A stretch of DNA of 64,000 nucleotides from Butyrivibrio sp. AC2005 (GCF_000424145.1 NZ_KE384140.1:1-64000); one strand, 5' to 3'; shown: positions 49,892 to 59,771, numbered from the stretch's first letter. Translations and numbers: made by a program. Notes: a model not told the origin generated them from the sequence alone.

Positions 49892-51964
49892 ATGAAATTT
49901 ACAAATGACAACGGAGCCTTGATCGCAAAGAGGCAGGGAGAGACTGTAAGGATAGAGCCCTGGGGAAAGAATGCCCTGAGAGTGCGCACAACAATGTATC
50001 CTGAATTTACAGGAAGAAACTGGGCACTGACAGCTAATGATGAAGATGATCCGGGCGCATATCACTGTGACAAAGACGACCAGTACATCAGCAAAACAGC
50101 AGAAGCATCAAAAGAGAATACGACAACAAATTCCGTAGTTTCCATCACAGCAAGAGAAGATGGACCCTTCGCAGAAATCAAGAACGGAAGAGTAAAGGCA
50201 ACTGTGAACTTTGCTGGAGTCATTACCTTCTACAAGGATGACGAGATGTTCCTCAGAGAGTATTTCAGATGCTATGGCGGAACAGAGTCAAAGGAATCAA
50301 GATGTCTTAAATATATAAACAGAGATTACAGACCTCATGTGGGTGGAGACTATCGCATCACACAGAAATTCGAGAGCAATGATGGCGAGAAAATCTTTGG
50401 AATGGGTCAGTACCAGCATGCATACACAGATCTCAAGGGATGCATACTTGACCTTGAGCAGAGAAATTCACAGGTATCTGTTCCGTTTGCTGTATCAAGT
50501 CTTGGCTATGGATTCTTGTGGAACAATCCTGCTGTAGGACGTGCAACCTTCGGAAATAACTACACAGAGTGGGTGGCAGAGTCTACGAAGGAGCTTGATT
50601 ACTGGATTACGGTAGCTGATACACCAAGAGAAATTATTGAAAATTACACCGAGGTTACAGGTCGTTCACCTGAGATGCCTGATGACCTTCTGGGACTGTG
50701 GCAGTGCAAGCTTCGCTACCGCACACAGGAAGAAGTGCTTAAGGTAGCACATGACTGCAAGGAGCACGGAGTTCCGATAGATTGCATAGTTATCGATTTC
50801 TTCCACTGGACTGTTCAGGGCGACTGGAAATTTGACAAGACCTACTGGCCTGATCCCAAGGCGATGGTTGACGAACTTCACAGCATGGGTATCAAGGTGG
50901 TGGTATCCGTATGGCCTACAGTTGATAAGAGAAGTGAGCATTTCTACGATATGCTTGAGAGGGGCCTTCTTGTGAAAAATGAGAGAGGCGGACTTCAGAA
51001 CTATGACTTCGAGGGTGACTGCACAGTTTTCGATGCGACTAATCCGGAAGCCAGAGAGTATGTATGGGAAGTATGTAAAAAGAACTACTATGACCTTGGC
51101 ATAGATATGTTCTGGCTGGATAACTCTGAGCCTGATCTTGTAAAATACGATTTCGATTCACTCAGATATTACATGGGACCTGCTCTTGAAGTAAGCAACA
51201 TCTATCCTCAGTACTACAGCAGAGTCTTCTACGATAAGATGACAAAGCTCCAGGATAAGCCGGTTGTAAGCCTTCTTCGTTCCGCATGGGCAGGAAGCCA
51301 GAAGTACGGAAATGTCGTATGGTCAGGTGATGTACCCAGTACCTTTGAGGCATTAAGAGATCAGGTGGCAGCAGGACTCAACATGGGACTTGCAGGAATA
51401 TCCTGGTGGACAACAGACATCGGCGGATTCATGACAGATGATGTAAATGATCCCGATTTCAGACAGCTCCTTATCAGATGGTATGAGTTTGCGGTATTTT
51501 CACCCATCCTCAGAATCCACGGAGACAGAGGCCCTTACGATATCCCGCCGCTTGACAACAGAAGCTTCGGGGGCGGATACCTTCACACAGGTCAGGACAA
51601 CGAGCTTTGGAGCTACGGTGAGGACAACTTCAAGATCATGAAGGATCAGCTTAACCTCCGCCATGAGCTTAAGCCTTACATCAAGGAACTTTTCAAGGAG
51701 ACCAGTGAAAACGGATCACCTATCATACGTACACTCTTCTATGAATTCCCTGAGGACAAGAAGGCTTGGGAAATCTACGATGAGTACATGTTTGGTGACA
51801 AGTATCTGGTAGCACCGATTCTGGAACTCAACAAGTTTGAGAGAGAGGTTTACCTCCCTGCAGGAAAGTGGGAAGATATTAGAAACGGAAGATCCTACAA
51901 CGGCGGAACCACAATTACCGCTGACGCACCGATCGAGTCCATTCCGGTATTTAAGAAATTATAA
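49892..51964 (+). CDS. GH31 glycoside hydrolase, probable alpha-xylosidase
   Basis: 690 residues, no signal peptide, so intracellular. An N-terminal beta domain (1-250) is followed by the (beta/alpha)8 barrel with nucleophile Asp410 in MFWLDNSEPD, and the acid/base Asp480 in VWSGDVPS, then ISWWTTDIGGF and RIHGDRGPYD. The FWLDNSEPD style of nucleophile motif resembles the WLDATEPE group of GH31 alpha-xylosidases. It should remove alpha-linked xylose or glucose from imported oligosaccharides. GAGAGG lies about 10 bases upstream. It leads the third uptake cluster (sensor, kinase, hydrolase, permeases), suggesting import of xyloglucan-like or alpha-glucosidic oligosaccharides (inference). Confidence 0.87.
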   Translation: MKFTNDNGALIAKRQGETVRIEPWGKNALRVRTTMYPEFTGRNWALTANDEDDPGAYHCDKDDQYISKTAEASKENTTTNSVVSITAREDGPFAEIKNGRVKATVNFAGVITFYKDDEMFLREYFRCYGGTESKESRCLKYINRDYRPHVGGDYRITQKFESNDGEKIFGMGQYQHAYTDLKGCILDLEQRNSQVSVPFAVSSLGYGFLWNNPAVGRATFGNNYTEWVAESTKELDYWITVADTPREIIENYTEVTGRSPEMPDDLLGLWQCKLRYRTQEEVLKVAHDCKEHGVPIDCIVIDFFHWTVQGDWKFDKTYWPDPKAMVDELHSMGIKVVVSVWPTVDKRSEHFYDMLERGLLVKNERGGLQNYDFEGDCTVFDATNPEAREYVWEVCKKNYYDLGIDMFWLDNSEPDLVKYDFDSLRYYMGPALEVSNIYPQYYSRVFYDKMTKLQDKPVVSLLRSAWAGSQKYGNVVWSGDVPSTFEALRDQVAAGLNMGLAGISWWTTDIGGFMTDDVNDPDFRQLLIRWYEFAVFSPILRIHGDRGPYDIPPLDNRSFGGGYLHTGQDNELWSYGEDNFKIMKDQLNLRHELKPYIKELFKETSENGSPIIRTLFYEFPEDKKAWEIYDEYMFGDKYLVAPILELNKFEREVYLPAGKWEDIRNGRSYNGGTTITADAPIESIPVFKKL

Positions 51965-52001
51965 AGTAGTAAATAATAAGTTTTGAAAAGATAAAAAGAA
52001 T

Positions 52002-52104
52002 TAAAGCCTTCCCCCTCTGGGGGCGCTCAACGTCCGGGGAACGTTGGCTTAGCGCCGACCGAAGCGGAGCGAAGAAAGGTGTCAGCGAAGCTGACGGATG
52101 AGGG
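52002..52104 (+). repeat. CCTTCCCC repeat, long variant
   Basis: The usual element is interrupted after stem 1's first arm by about 52 bases beginning CGCTCAACGTCC, which has its own hairpin potential (CGCT...AGCG around AACGT...ACGTT). Stem 2 is GTCAGC-GAA-GCTGAC. The tail GGATGAGGG serves as the Shine-Dalgarno of the next gene. Confidence 0.85.
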
Positions 52105-52106
52105 TT

Positions 52107-53960
52107 ATGAGAAAAAGCATCCTTCGCACAATTTCATTAGTTCTTTCAGTCTGCATCCTATCCGGGTGCAGACTTCCTTTTCGTGCAGACAATCTCACAG
52201 AGGGTGAGCGCAAGTACCCTGAATTCCTGACAATCGATGTATACGACACCCAGGCTAACACCCAGGGACTGCAGCGCGGATGGTTTGCAAAAATAGTCCG
52301 CGACAAATTCAACATGCAGATAAACATAATCTCCACCAACACAGATATAAGCTCCGACGCGACCTTTGAGACCATGCGTGCATCGGGAAAACTCGGGGAT
52401 ATCATCCTGACAAATGTGGATAACGGCAGACTTTCCGAACTTGTGCGCGAGGGACTGGTTCTCGATATGACACCTTACCTTGAAAAATGCGAAAATCTCA
52501 GCAAGTACAAAGAGCAGATTGCAGCTACTTCAGCCTTTGCGGAGGTGGAGGGGAACTGGGCGGTGCCAAGCGAGATATCGGATTTTCCAACGACGGAGCC
52601 CTCTGAAAATACAGAGCCCACAAACGCTCCCACCATAAGATGGGATTTATATAAGAAAGCAGGATATCCACAGCTTTCAAGTCTTGAAGATCTTTTACCT
52701 ACTCTTAAGACCATGCAGGAAATGGCAGGTACAAGTGATTCGGGAAAACCGGTCTATGCCTTTAGCCTTTTCGGGGATTGGGATGGAGATGCGATGCAGA
52801 ACGCCGGAGCGCTGGCATCACTCTATGGTTATGACACCCAGGGCTTTGTCATGCTGAATCCTGAAAATGGTGACATTCAGTCCGTAGCAAATACCGACTC
52901 GGTTTACCTTAAAATGCTTCACTTTTTATATGAAGCAAACCAGCTTGGATTGGTGGATCCTGAATCTCCGATGCAGAATTACGAGACAGTCGCTTCCAAG
53001 TTTAAGGACGGGGCAGTGCTCTATTCTTTCTGGCCCTGGATGGGAGAGTCCCTCTACAACTCGGATGAACATCTTGCAGAGGGAAAAGGCTTTGCTTCAG
53101 TGCAGATCGATGATGCCAGCTATATTTGCTGGGGAAATGACCCTGACGGAAAACAGAGCTTTTCCATAATGATCGGAGGAAACACCAGGGATCCGCAGAG
53201 AATGGTGGACTTCGTGGACTGGCTCTATTCGGATGAAGGAATAGAGTGCTGCGGCTCTCCCACTGGTGATTTCAGAGGACCGGAGAATCTTACCTGGGAA
53301 AAAACTGAGGACGGGCCAAAGCTCACGACTTTTGGAATTGATGCCTTTATCAACATGACGCAGGATCTGGAGGTTCCTGAGGAATTTGGCGGTGGAACCT
53401 GGACAGAGGGCGTTTCCGGACTCAATTTTAAACCTGTTGATCAGAAAAACAAGGATGATGAAAACATAGATTTTTATTATCAAAGTTGGGACGACTATAG
53501 GGAAAAGACTGCGGTAGGGATCACCGAGGACTGGCAGGAACATTACAATACAACGCTTACGCCAATACAGTATTTTAATGAAAAAAAACTGATATCCGTA
53601 ATCCCGGGCTCCGACTGGGCGATGCAGGATTATCCTGACTACATCAAAACCGTAGAGCAGCAGTGCAGACAGACCATAATTGATTACTCCTGGAAAATGG
53701 TTTTCGCAAAGGATGAGGAGGAGTTCCAGAGTCTTAAGGAAACCATGCTGAGTACTCTTGTAAGATTAGGATTCGATCAGGTTATTGATATAAACACACA
53801 GTATGCACAGGAGAGATATGAAATCCTGAGAAAAGCAGCAGAAGGAAGAACCAAAGCTACCGAAGATCAGACGGAAGTTCAAAAAACGGAAATAACTGCT
53901 GAGAAAAATAAGGAGTCAGCTGATATTCAAGCTGAGAATTCAGCGGAGGTGACACCATGA
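52107..53960 (+). CDS. Extracellular solute-binding lipoprotein (family 1), possible sensor
   Basis: 617 residues from ATG 52107; an in-frame ATG three codons upstream lies in the repeat. Lipobox ILSGC (Cys22). The mature protein is a large family 1 binding protein. VYDTQANTQGLQRGWFAKIV is a near match to VYDQLANYSGEQTGWFAKVM in the binding protein at 59802, so the two are paralogues. There is no linker, codon use is ordinary, and the gene overlaps the histidine kinase by 4 bases, so this copy is more likely a signal input than the transport receptor. The last about 50 residues are charged and repeat-poor. Confidence 0.83.
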   Translation: MRKSILRTISLVLSVCILSGCRLPFRADNLTEGERKYPEFLTIDVYDTQANTQGLQRGWFAKIVRDKFNMQINIISTNTDISSDATFETMRASGKLGDIILTNVDNGRLSELVREGLVLDMTPYLEKCENLSKYKEQIAATSAFAEVEGNWAVPSEISDFPTTEPSENTEPTNAPTIRWDLYKKAGYPQLSSLEDLLPTLKTMQEMAGTSDSGKPVYAFSLFGDWDGDAMQNAGALASLYGYDTQGFVMLNPENGDIQSVANTDSVYLKMLHFLYEANQLGLVDPESPMQNYETVASKFKDGAVLYSFWPWMGESLYNSDEHLAEGKGFASVQIDDASYICWGNDPDGKQSFSIMIGGNTRDPQRMVDFVDWLYSDEGIECCGSPTGDFRGPENLTWEKTEDGPKLTTFGIDAFINMTQDLEVPEEFGGGTWTEGVSGLNFKPVDQKNKDDENIDFYYQSWDDYREKTAVGITEDWQEHYNTTLTPIQYFNEKKLISVIPGSDWAMQDYPDYIKTVEQQCRQTIIDYSWKMVFAKDEEEFQSLKETMLSTLVRLGFDQVIDINTQYAQERYEILRKAAEGRTKATEDQTEVQKTEITAEKNKESADIQAENSAEVTP

Positions 53961-55807
53961 GCCGCCGGGGAAGAGTCGGCAAGCAGATGTACCTGATCTT
54001 GCTGCTGACTTTGATAATACCGATCGGAATTATAGGTATAATCGCAGCTGTCCTTCTTATGAGACAGATGAACAGCAGATACGAGGAGCAGGTCAAGGCT
54101 GAAAACACCAGAGTTAAGTCCATCCTCTTCGATGTGACTTCCAGCCTTTACACTAACTTGGAGCCTGTGCTTTCCGTTCAGGCCTACAGAGATTTGTTTT
54201 CCTCTGAGACTTTTGGAGAAGTGGAGGAGAGGGAATTTAACGAGGTAAACCGCACAATCACTTCTATGAAAAGGACAACCGCTTCGATTTCAACCATAAA
54301 TGTCTACACCAACAATCCTAAGATTCCCACGGGAAGCTACATTATAAATGTGGGGACAACGGGAGTAGAGGAAAATGGGGATGCAGCAGGAAAAGCTGCG
54401 GGGAGCGGTGTGGCTGACGATCCCTTTTCAAGGTATGAGTGGTATAAGGGGATTGACCCTGACGCCTGGGAATCCTACACCTGCATACATGTGCCGCTAA
54501 ACGAGTACGAGAATGCTTACGAGCTGACTTTGGTCAGAAGATTTAACACGGGTAATTCCGATAACAGGGCCTATGCGGTTGCGACAGTCAGCACCAACTA
54601 CCTAAGGAACAGACTGATAACTACTGACAATTATATGCTGGCCTGCCTCGATGGTACACCTGCCTTTTTCTCATCTGAATATGATGACAGAGAAAAAGAG
54701 ATGCCGGAGATTTTTTCAGAGAACACAAGTAATTACAACTATCTCGGGGATATTATGCTTGACGGAAAAGTGGCTCTGACCTACGTATCAAGCTTTGCAC
54801 CCTATAAAGTTGACAGCAGATTTTTCGTGCTTGTCGGAGACTACGGAGCACATAAGGCAGTAAGGGAAATCCTTTTTGGATTCTTGCTGGTACTTATCCT
54901 TGCAATCCTTGGGCCTGTGATAACGATAGTGCTTTATTCAAGGTATTTTACCAGCAGGGTTTATACCTTAAGAGAAGCCATGCACCGCGCAAGTACGGGA
55001 GATTACGACATAATCGAGAGCATTAGCGGAGACGATGAGCTTTCGGACACTTTTAATGACCTAAAGCTCACTACTGAGCAGATAAGGGACAACGAGGCGA
55101 AATACTACGAGGCAAAGATCCGCGAGCAGGAGCTTGTGAACATGCAGCAGAACATGGAATTCAAGATGCTCTCAGGACAGATAAATCCTCACTTTTTATA
55201 TAACACCTTAGAAGCCATAAGAATGCAGGCTATCCGCGGTGGGGACAGGGATGTTGCAACATCCGTGAAGTATCTTGCCAAGATAATGCACTACGTCCTT
55301 GAGAGTACCGGCACCAGCACCTCGAAGCTCTCGGACGAATTAAAACATGTGGAGAGTTACCTACAGATTCAGAGGCTTCGCTTCGGCGAAAAAGTCGCCT
55401 GGAATTTTTATATTTCAGATGAGGTGAACACGGACGAATACAGAATACTGCCACTTTTGATTCAGCCCATCGTAGAAAACGCCATAAGCCACGGACTTAA
55501 GGATATGGACAAAAACGGACACATCAGCATCGTTGCCGAGTACGAGAGCAAAATAAAGAAAAATGATGGCAATAATTTAATTATCACAATAAATGATGAT
55601 GGCAAGGGAATGACCGAGGAAGAGGTCATCGCCCTTAATAAATCTCTTGATGAAAAGAGAAATGACCAGGACGGAAAAGGTGCGGCGAGCATCGGACTTT
55701 ACAATATTCACCAGAGGATAAAGCTACACTACGGTGAAAACTACGGACTAACAATAAGATCCCAGGAGGGGAAGGGCACCAGTGTGGAGCTTCGACTACC
55801 AGATTAA
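53957..55807 (+). CDS. Sensor histidine kinase, YesM-type
   Basis: 616 residues; GGAGG precedes the ATG, which overlaps the lipoprotein stop. First membrane helix at about 11-35, a large extracellular domain (about 36-300), a second helix (ILFGFLLVLILAILGPVITIVLY), HAMP, then the His_kinase domain with acceptor His in GQINPHFLYNT. HATPase boxes: VENAISHGL, DDGKGMTEEE, SIGLYNIHQR. It presumably pairs with the AraC-type regulator at 61906, seven kilobases on at the other end of the cluster, since no regulator is adjacent. Confidence 0.92.
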   Translation: MSRRGRVGKQMYLILLLTLIIPIGIIGIIAAVLLMRQMNSRYEEQVKAENTRVKSILFDVTSSLYTNLEPVLSVQAYRDLFSSETFGEVEEREFNEVNRTITSMKRTTASISTINVYTNNPKIPTGSYIINVGTTGVEENGDAAGKAAGSGVADDPFSRYEWYKGIDPDAWESYTCIHVPLNEYENAYELTLVRRFNTGNSDNRAYAVATVSTNYLRNRLITTDNYMLACLDGTPAFFSSEYDDREKEMPEIFSENTSNYNYLGDIMLDGKVALTYVSSFAPYKVDSRFFVLVGDYGAHKAVREILFGFLLVLILAILGPVITIVLYSRYFTSRVYTLREAMHRASTGDYDIIESISGDDELSDTFNDLKLTTEQIRDNEAKYYEAKIREQELVNMQQNMEFKMLSGQINPHFLYNTLEAIRMQAIRGGDRDVATSVKYLAKIMHYVLESTGTSTSKLSDELKHVESYLQIQRLRFGEKVAWNFYISDEVNTDEYRILPLLIQPIVENAISHGLKDMDKNGHISIVAEYESKIKKNDGNNLIITINDDGKGMTEEEVIALNKSLDEKRNDQDGKGAASIGLYNIHQRIKLHYGENYGLTIRSQEGKGTSVELRLPD

Positions 55808-55959
55808 AGCCTTCCCCTTGGGGGGAGAAATAAATGTACCTAACTGAGGGCAGCTTAATTAAAGCCTTCCCCCTGGGGGGCGCTCAACGTCCAGTGGACG
55901 TTGGCTTAGCGCGGACCGAAGCGGAGCGTAGACGGTGGCGCAAAGCGCCGGATGAGGGG
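55805..55959 (+). repeat. CCTTCCCC repeats: a partial copy and a long variant
   Basis: A partial copy (55805-55826) overlaps the kinase stop codon. The full long variant is 55860-55959, with the same extra hairpin block as at 52002 (CGCTCAACGTCC...) but compensating changes (AACGTCC/GGACGTT). Stem 2 is GGCGC-AAA-GCGCC. Confidence 0.87.
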
Positions 55960-55972
55960 AAAAGGAGACACC

Positions 55973-57139
55973 ATGAGAGACAAAAAACAATTACTACAAA
56001 ACTGCATGAACAGAATGATCGAGGAAAACGAGCTGGTTGGCGTAAACCTTCTTGTCCTGAAGGACGGTAAGGAAGAACTCTACGCCGAAGCAGGTTACGC
56101 AAACCGCGAGGAGAAAAAGCCTTTTAAGCGTGACACAATTGTAAGACTTTACTCACAGAGTAAGCCCGTCACAGCGGCAGCAGCTATGCTTCTGATTCAG
56201 GATGGCGTGATCGAACCCTACGAACCTGTAGGGAAATATATCGAGAGCTTCAACAATCAGGAAATAGTTGAGGCAGGCGTAAGAAGGCCAGTAAGATGGG
56301 ACCGTCCCATGTTTATCAAGGACCTTCTTGATATGACTTCAGGTCTTGTTTATCCTTTTACAGATTCACCTGCTGAGATTGAGACAGGTAATCTCTACAA
56401 TGAAATGATAGACAGATTTTCCACAGACAATATGATGAGTACCATGGAATTTGCAGAGCGTCTTGGAAAAGTTCCGCTCGCTTTTCAGCCCGGTGACCAC
56501 TTCAGATACGGTACAAGCGCAGACATTCTTGGTGCTGTAATCGAGAAGGCGTCAGGAATGAAGTTTGGTGAATTTCTGCAGGAGAGACTTTTCACACCTC
56601 TTAATATGAAGGACACCGGTTTTTATGTACCTGATGAAAAGATGGACAGATATGCCATGGCATATAACTGCTATGGCGAGGAGCCCGTACCCTACAGTGG
56701 AAACAACTTGGGTATCCGTGATGACGGTAAAAAGAATGCATTCGAGTCAGGCGGCGCCGGACTTTTTTCAACAATTGATGACTATGCCAACTTTGCAAGA
56801 ATGCTCATGAACGGCGGAACCTTCGAAGGAAAGGAAATCCTCACAGAGAGAACGGTTCGCTTCATGACAAGTCCTCAGCTTACGGATGCTCAGCAGAAGG
56901 ACATGGAGAGCTGGGTGTGCCTTGGCGGATTTTCATATGGAAACCTTATGCGTATTATGAAAAATCCTGACAAGTCCGGTATCATGGCCGGCCTCGGAGA
57001 GTACGGCTGGGACGGTTGGCTCGGACCATATTTCTGCAATGATCCGGAGAGTAGGACTACAGTCCTTATGCTCACCCAGAGGGTTGACTACGGCACCGGC
57101 CCTGCAACCCGTAAGTTCAGGAATATAATTTTTTCCTGA
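55973..57139 (+). CDS. Serine hydrolase, beta-lactamase/esterase family (class C-like)
   Basis: 388 residues from ATG 55973 with AAAGGAG upstream. Penicillin-binding-type motifs: Ser61-x-x-Lys64 in YSQSKPV, a tyrosine motif in FRYGTSADILG (about 174), and GGAGLFSTIDDYANFARML. No signal peptide, so cytoplasmic. This family contains esterases and peptidases more often than real beta-lactamases. Its place inside a sugar-uptake cluster suggests it removes an ester group, for example acetyl, from an imported oligosaccharide (inference). A terminator follows, so it closes the sensor part of the cluster. Confidence 0.82.
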   Translation: MRDKKQLLQNCMNRMIEENELVGVNLLVLKDGKEELYAEAGYANREEKKPFKRDTIVRLYSQSKPVTAAAAMLLIQDGVIEPYEPVGKYIESFNNQEIVEAGVRRPVRWDRPMFIKDLLDMTSGLVYPFTDSPAEIETGNLYNEMIDRFSTDNMMSTMEFAERLGKVPLAFQPGDHFRYGTSADILGAVIEKASGMKFGEFLQERLFTPLNMKDTGFYVPDEKMDRYAMAYNCYGEEPVPYSGNNLGIRDDGKKNAFESGGAGLFSTIDDYANFARMLMNGGTFEGKEILTERTVRFMTSPQLTDAQQKDMESWVCLGGFSYGNLMRIMKNPDKSGIMAGLGEYGWDGWLGPYFCNDPESRTTVLMLTQRVDYGTGPATRKFRNIIFS

Positions 57140-57214
57140 TTGGCATGTACAAAAATTACTGTATTTTATGTCAGATTAAACGGGTACTTGAAATTCACAT
57201 ATTCTTCTAAAATG

Positions 57215-57267
57215 ACACTCGTAGGAACGACTGCTAAAAACGGCAGACACCTGCGAGTGTTTTTTAT
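57215..57267 (+). terminator. Intrinsic terminator
   Basis: ACACTCGTAGG (57215-57225) pairs with CCTGCGAGTGT (57250-57260) with one mismatch, an inner CTGC/GCAG extends it, and TTTTTT follows. It separates the hydrolase from the permease genes, so the latter likely have their own promoter. Confidence 0.88.
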
Positions 57268-57303
57268 AAGGACAAAAAAGTTCTTATATGGGAGGATAAA
57301 AAA

Positions 57304-58740
57304 GTGAAAAAGGAAAAAGTGGCGAGAATCGCCTATTATCCCTATCGAATCATTTCTGTTGCGCTTCTTGTGATCCTGTTTTTTCCGGGATTAAACGTAG
57401 CAAGAGTAAGCGGTCTTATTAACAGAAGCACATCGCTTCTTACAACAGGATTTTCCTACGGAAATTTAATATCAAACTTCGGAAGAGCTTTTAGGAAAGG
57501 CTGGGTTCTGGAGTCAACAATGAGGCTTCTCAATCTGTCCAGCCTGGCAATATGCATCGGCATCATCGCTTGTGCGGTGGGTGCGTGCCTGTCACTCGGA
57601 AACAGGAGATGCAAGTTTGCAGGAAACCTCATAAGCACAGTCGGAGCTGTGGTTTCAGCTTGCTCTATGGGAGGCATCTGGTCAGCATATTTTCAGATAG
57701 CTGCAACCACAAAGCCCTCCAAGGTTGAGCCGATGTTCCAGAACTTCTTCTATATTATGCTGATACTTCTGGTGCTTATGGTCATCGTATCGATCGCAGT
57801 TCTCTTCCTTGTCGGAAGACCTGAGAAAGATGAAAAGTTCGAGATGGAAACAAGGTTCAAACTTTTCCTGATGTTCCTTCCGTTCATAGTGCTGACCTTC
57901 GTGTTCTGCTATCTGCCTCTGTGGGGCTGGAGATATGCATTCTTCGATTACAAATCCGGAGATACGCTCAGCATGTCGAACTTCGTGGCCTTCAAGTGGT
58001 TTGCTCAGCTCGTTAGAAACAAGTCCACAACAAGAGACATTGTAAACGTTATGAAAAACACTCTTGCAATGAGCGGACTTGGAATTGCAACAAGCTGGAT
58101 GCCCATGGCCTTCGCGATCTTTTTATCTGAAATTAAAAACAGCAGATTCAGAAGATTTGTACAGACCTTTACGACAATCCCCAATTTCATAAGCTGGGTT
58201 CTCGTGTTTGCAATAGCCTTCTGTATCTTTTCAACAGACGGATTCATCAGTTCAATGATGATCAACCTTGGCATATGGACCGAGGGTAAAAACTTCCTTA
58301 TGAGCGGCTCTAACACATGGCTGAAGATGCTTCTGTGGGGCCTGTGGAAGGGACTTGGCTGGAGCGCAATTATCTACATTGCCGGTATCTCAGGTATTGA
58401 CCAGCAGCTTTACGAGGCTGCAACAGTTGACGGCGCAGGGCGTTTTCAGAAGATGTGGCATGTAACTGTTCCCGGCTTGATGCCTACCTTCTATGTTCTG
58501 CTCCTGATGGCTGTGGCAGGAATCCTGTCCAACGGAATGGATCAGTACCTGGTTTTTGAAAACTCATCAAACACAACACAGATCATGGTTCTTGATCTTT
58601 ACGTTTACAAGATGGGTATCGTAAAAGGAGCTATTCCGCTTTCAACTGTAGTCGGAATGCTGAAATCAGTAATAAGCGTAACGCTTTTGTATGTAGCTAA
58701 CACAATCAGTAAGGTGCTCCGCGGTGAGACCATAGTTTAA
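57304..58740 (+). CDS. Carbohydrate ABC transporter permease, LplB-type with N-terminal extension
   Basis: 478 residues from GTG 57304 with GGGAGG upstream. The C-terminal about 290 residues are a standard LplB/UgpA-like permease (LFLMFLPFIVLTFVFCYLPLWGW, EAATVDGAGRFQKMWHVTVPG as EAA loop). The first about 180 residues form four extra membrane segments not found in the usual 300-residue family members. The extension has no motif I recognise. It pairs with the permease at 58794 and the binding protein at 59802 to import an oligosaccharide. No ATPase gene is present; these systems usually share an MsmX-type ATPase encoded elsewhere. Confidence 0.88.
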   Translation: MKKEKVARIAYYPYRIISVALLVILFFPGLNVARVSGLINRSTSLLTTGFSYGNLISNFGRAFRKGWVLESTMRLLNLSSLAICIGIIACAVGACLSLGNRRCKFAGNLISTVGAVVSACSMGGIWSAYFQIAATTKPSKVEPMFQNFFYIMLILLVLMVIVSIAVLFLVGRPEKDEKFEMETRFKLFLMFLPFIVLTFVFCYLPLWGWRYAFFDYKSGDTLSMSNFVAFKWFAQLVRNKSTTRDIVNVMKNTLAMSGLGIATSWMPMAFAIFLSEIKNSRFRRFVQTFTTIPNFISWVLVFAIAFCIFSTDGFISSMMINLGIWTEGKNFLMSGSNTWLKMLLWGLWKGLGWSAIIYIAGISGIDQQLYEAATVDGAGRFQKMWHVTVPGLMPTFYVLLLMAVAGILSNGMDQYLVFENSSNTTQIMVLDLYVYKMGIVKGAIPLSTVVGMLKSVISVTLLYVANTISKVLRGETIV

Positions 58741-58755
58741 GAATAAATCCTTCAT

Positions 58756-58780
58756 GCCTTCCGAAGTGTCGGATGAGGGG
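58756..58780 (+). repeat. Truncated CCTTCCCC repeat
   Basis: Only GCCTTCC, then GAAGTGTC and the GGATGAGGGG tail remain. The tail leads directly into AAAAGGAG, the next gene's Shine-Dalgarno. Confidence 0.8.
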
Positions 58781-58793
58781 AAAAGGAGTGAGA

Positions 58794-59771
58794 ATGAGTA
58801 GCATGGCAAGTGCGGCAAGACTCGAGGCCAGGGCCGAGAGAGAGTATGAAAAAAGACGCAGCAGGATGATGAAAAAGACACCTGGAGACATAATCTTTAA
58901 CATCGTCAACTATACAGTATTTGCGATTTTTACAATAATATGTATTTTCCCGTTTTACTATCTTTTCATAAACACGATAAGTGATAACGAGCTTGTAAGA
59001 AAAGGACTTATCAACTTCGTTCCGAGGGGAATACATTTTGAAAACTATATAAGACTTCTTCAGGTAAACGACCTCTTTGGAGCATTCGGAATAACCCTTG
59101 CGAGAACTATAATGGGAACACTTTTCATGGTTCTTGCATCAGCCTTCGTTGGTTATCTTGTTACGAAAAAAGAGATGTGGGGAAGAAGCTTCTGGTACAG
59201 ATTCCTTGTGATCACAATGTACTTCAACGCAGGAATTATTCCCTGGTACCTGAATATGGCAATGCTTGGTCTGACCAATTCTTTCTGGGCATATATTATC
59301 CCGGGAATTGTGGCACCCTACAACATCATCCTGGTTAAGACCTATATTGAGTCAGCAATCCCCGGAGAGCTTGAGGAGAGTGCATCCCTTGACGGAGCAT
59401 CACATCTTACGATTTTCGGTACAATAATTCTTCCGCTTTCAAAGCCGATTCTTGCAACCATCGCAATTTTCGGTGCGGTTGGACACTGGAATTCCTTCCA
59501 GGATTCACTGATCCTGATGCAGTCTGCGCCTAAGCTTTACACATTACAGCACAGACTTTACATCTACCTTAATACAACAAGTAACCTGTCAGCACTCATG
59601 AGCGCCGGCAGTACTTCCGGAATCAGTAAGAGCGTTCTCGACTCAGCGCTTAACGGAAAAGTTATTAAATACACAATAGCAATGGTAACAATCATACCGA
59701 TTCTCATGGTTTACCCTTTCATGCAGAGATACTTTGAAAAGGGAATCATGATCGGTGCAGTAAAAGGTTAA
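58794..59771 (+). CDS. Carbohydrate ABC transporter permease, LplC/YtcP-type
   Basis: 325 residues from ATG 58794 (AAGGAG upstream; a longer frame runs into the repeat). An unusual charged N-terminal 30 residues precede six membrane segments. The EAA loop reads ELEESASLDGASHLTIFGTIILP and the C-terminal PFMQRYFEKGIMIGAVKG is typical of the LplC/YtcP group. It is the second half of the membrane pore with the LplB-type permease. Separated from it only by the truncated repeat, and followed after 30 bases by the binding protein. Confidence 0.9.
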   Translation: MSSMASAARLEARAEREYEKRRSRMMKKTPGDIIFNIVNYTVFAIFTIICIFPFYYLFINTISDNELVRKGLINFVPRGIHFENYIRLLQVNDLFGAFGITLARTIMGTLFMVLASAFVGYLVTKKEMWGRSFWYRFLVITMYFNAGIIPWYLNMAMLGLTNSFWAYIIPGIVAPYNIILVKTYIESAIPGELEESASLDGASHLTIFGTIILPLSKPILATIAIFGAVGHWNSFQDSLILMQSAPKLYTLQHRLYIYLNTTSNLSALMSAGSTSGISKSVLDSALNGKVIKYTIAMVTIIPILMVYPFMQRYFEKGIMIGAVKG

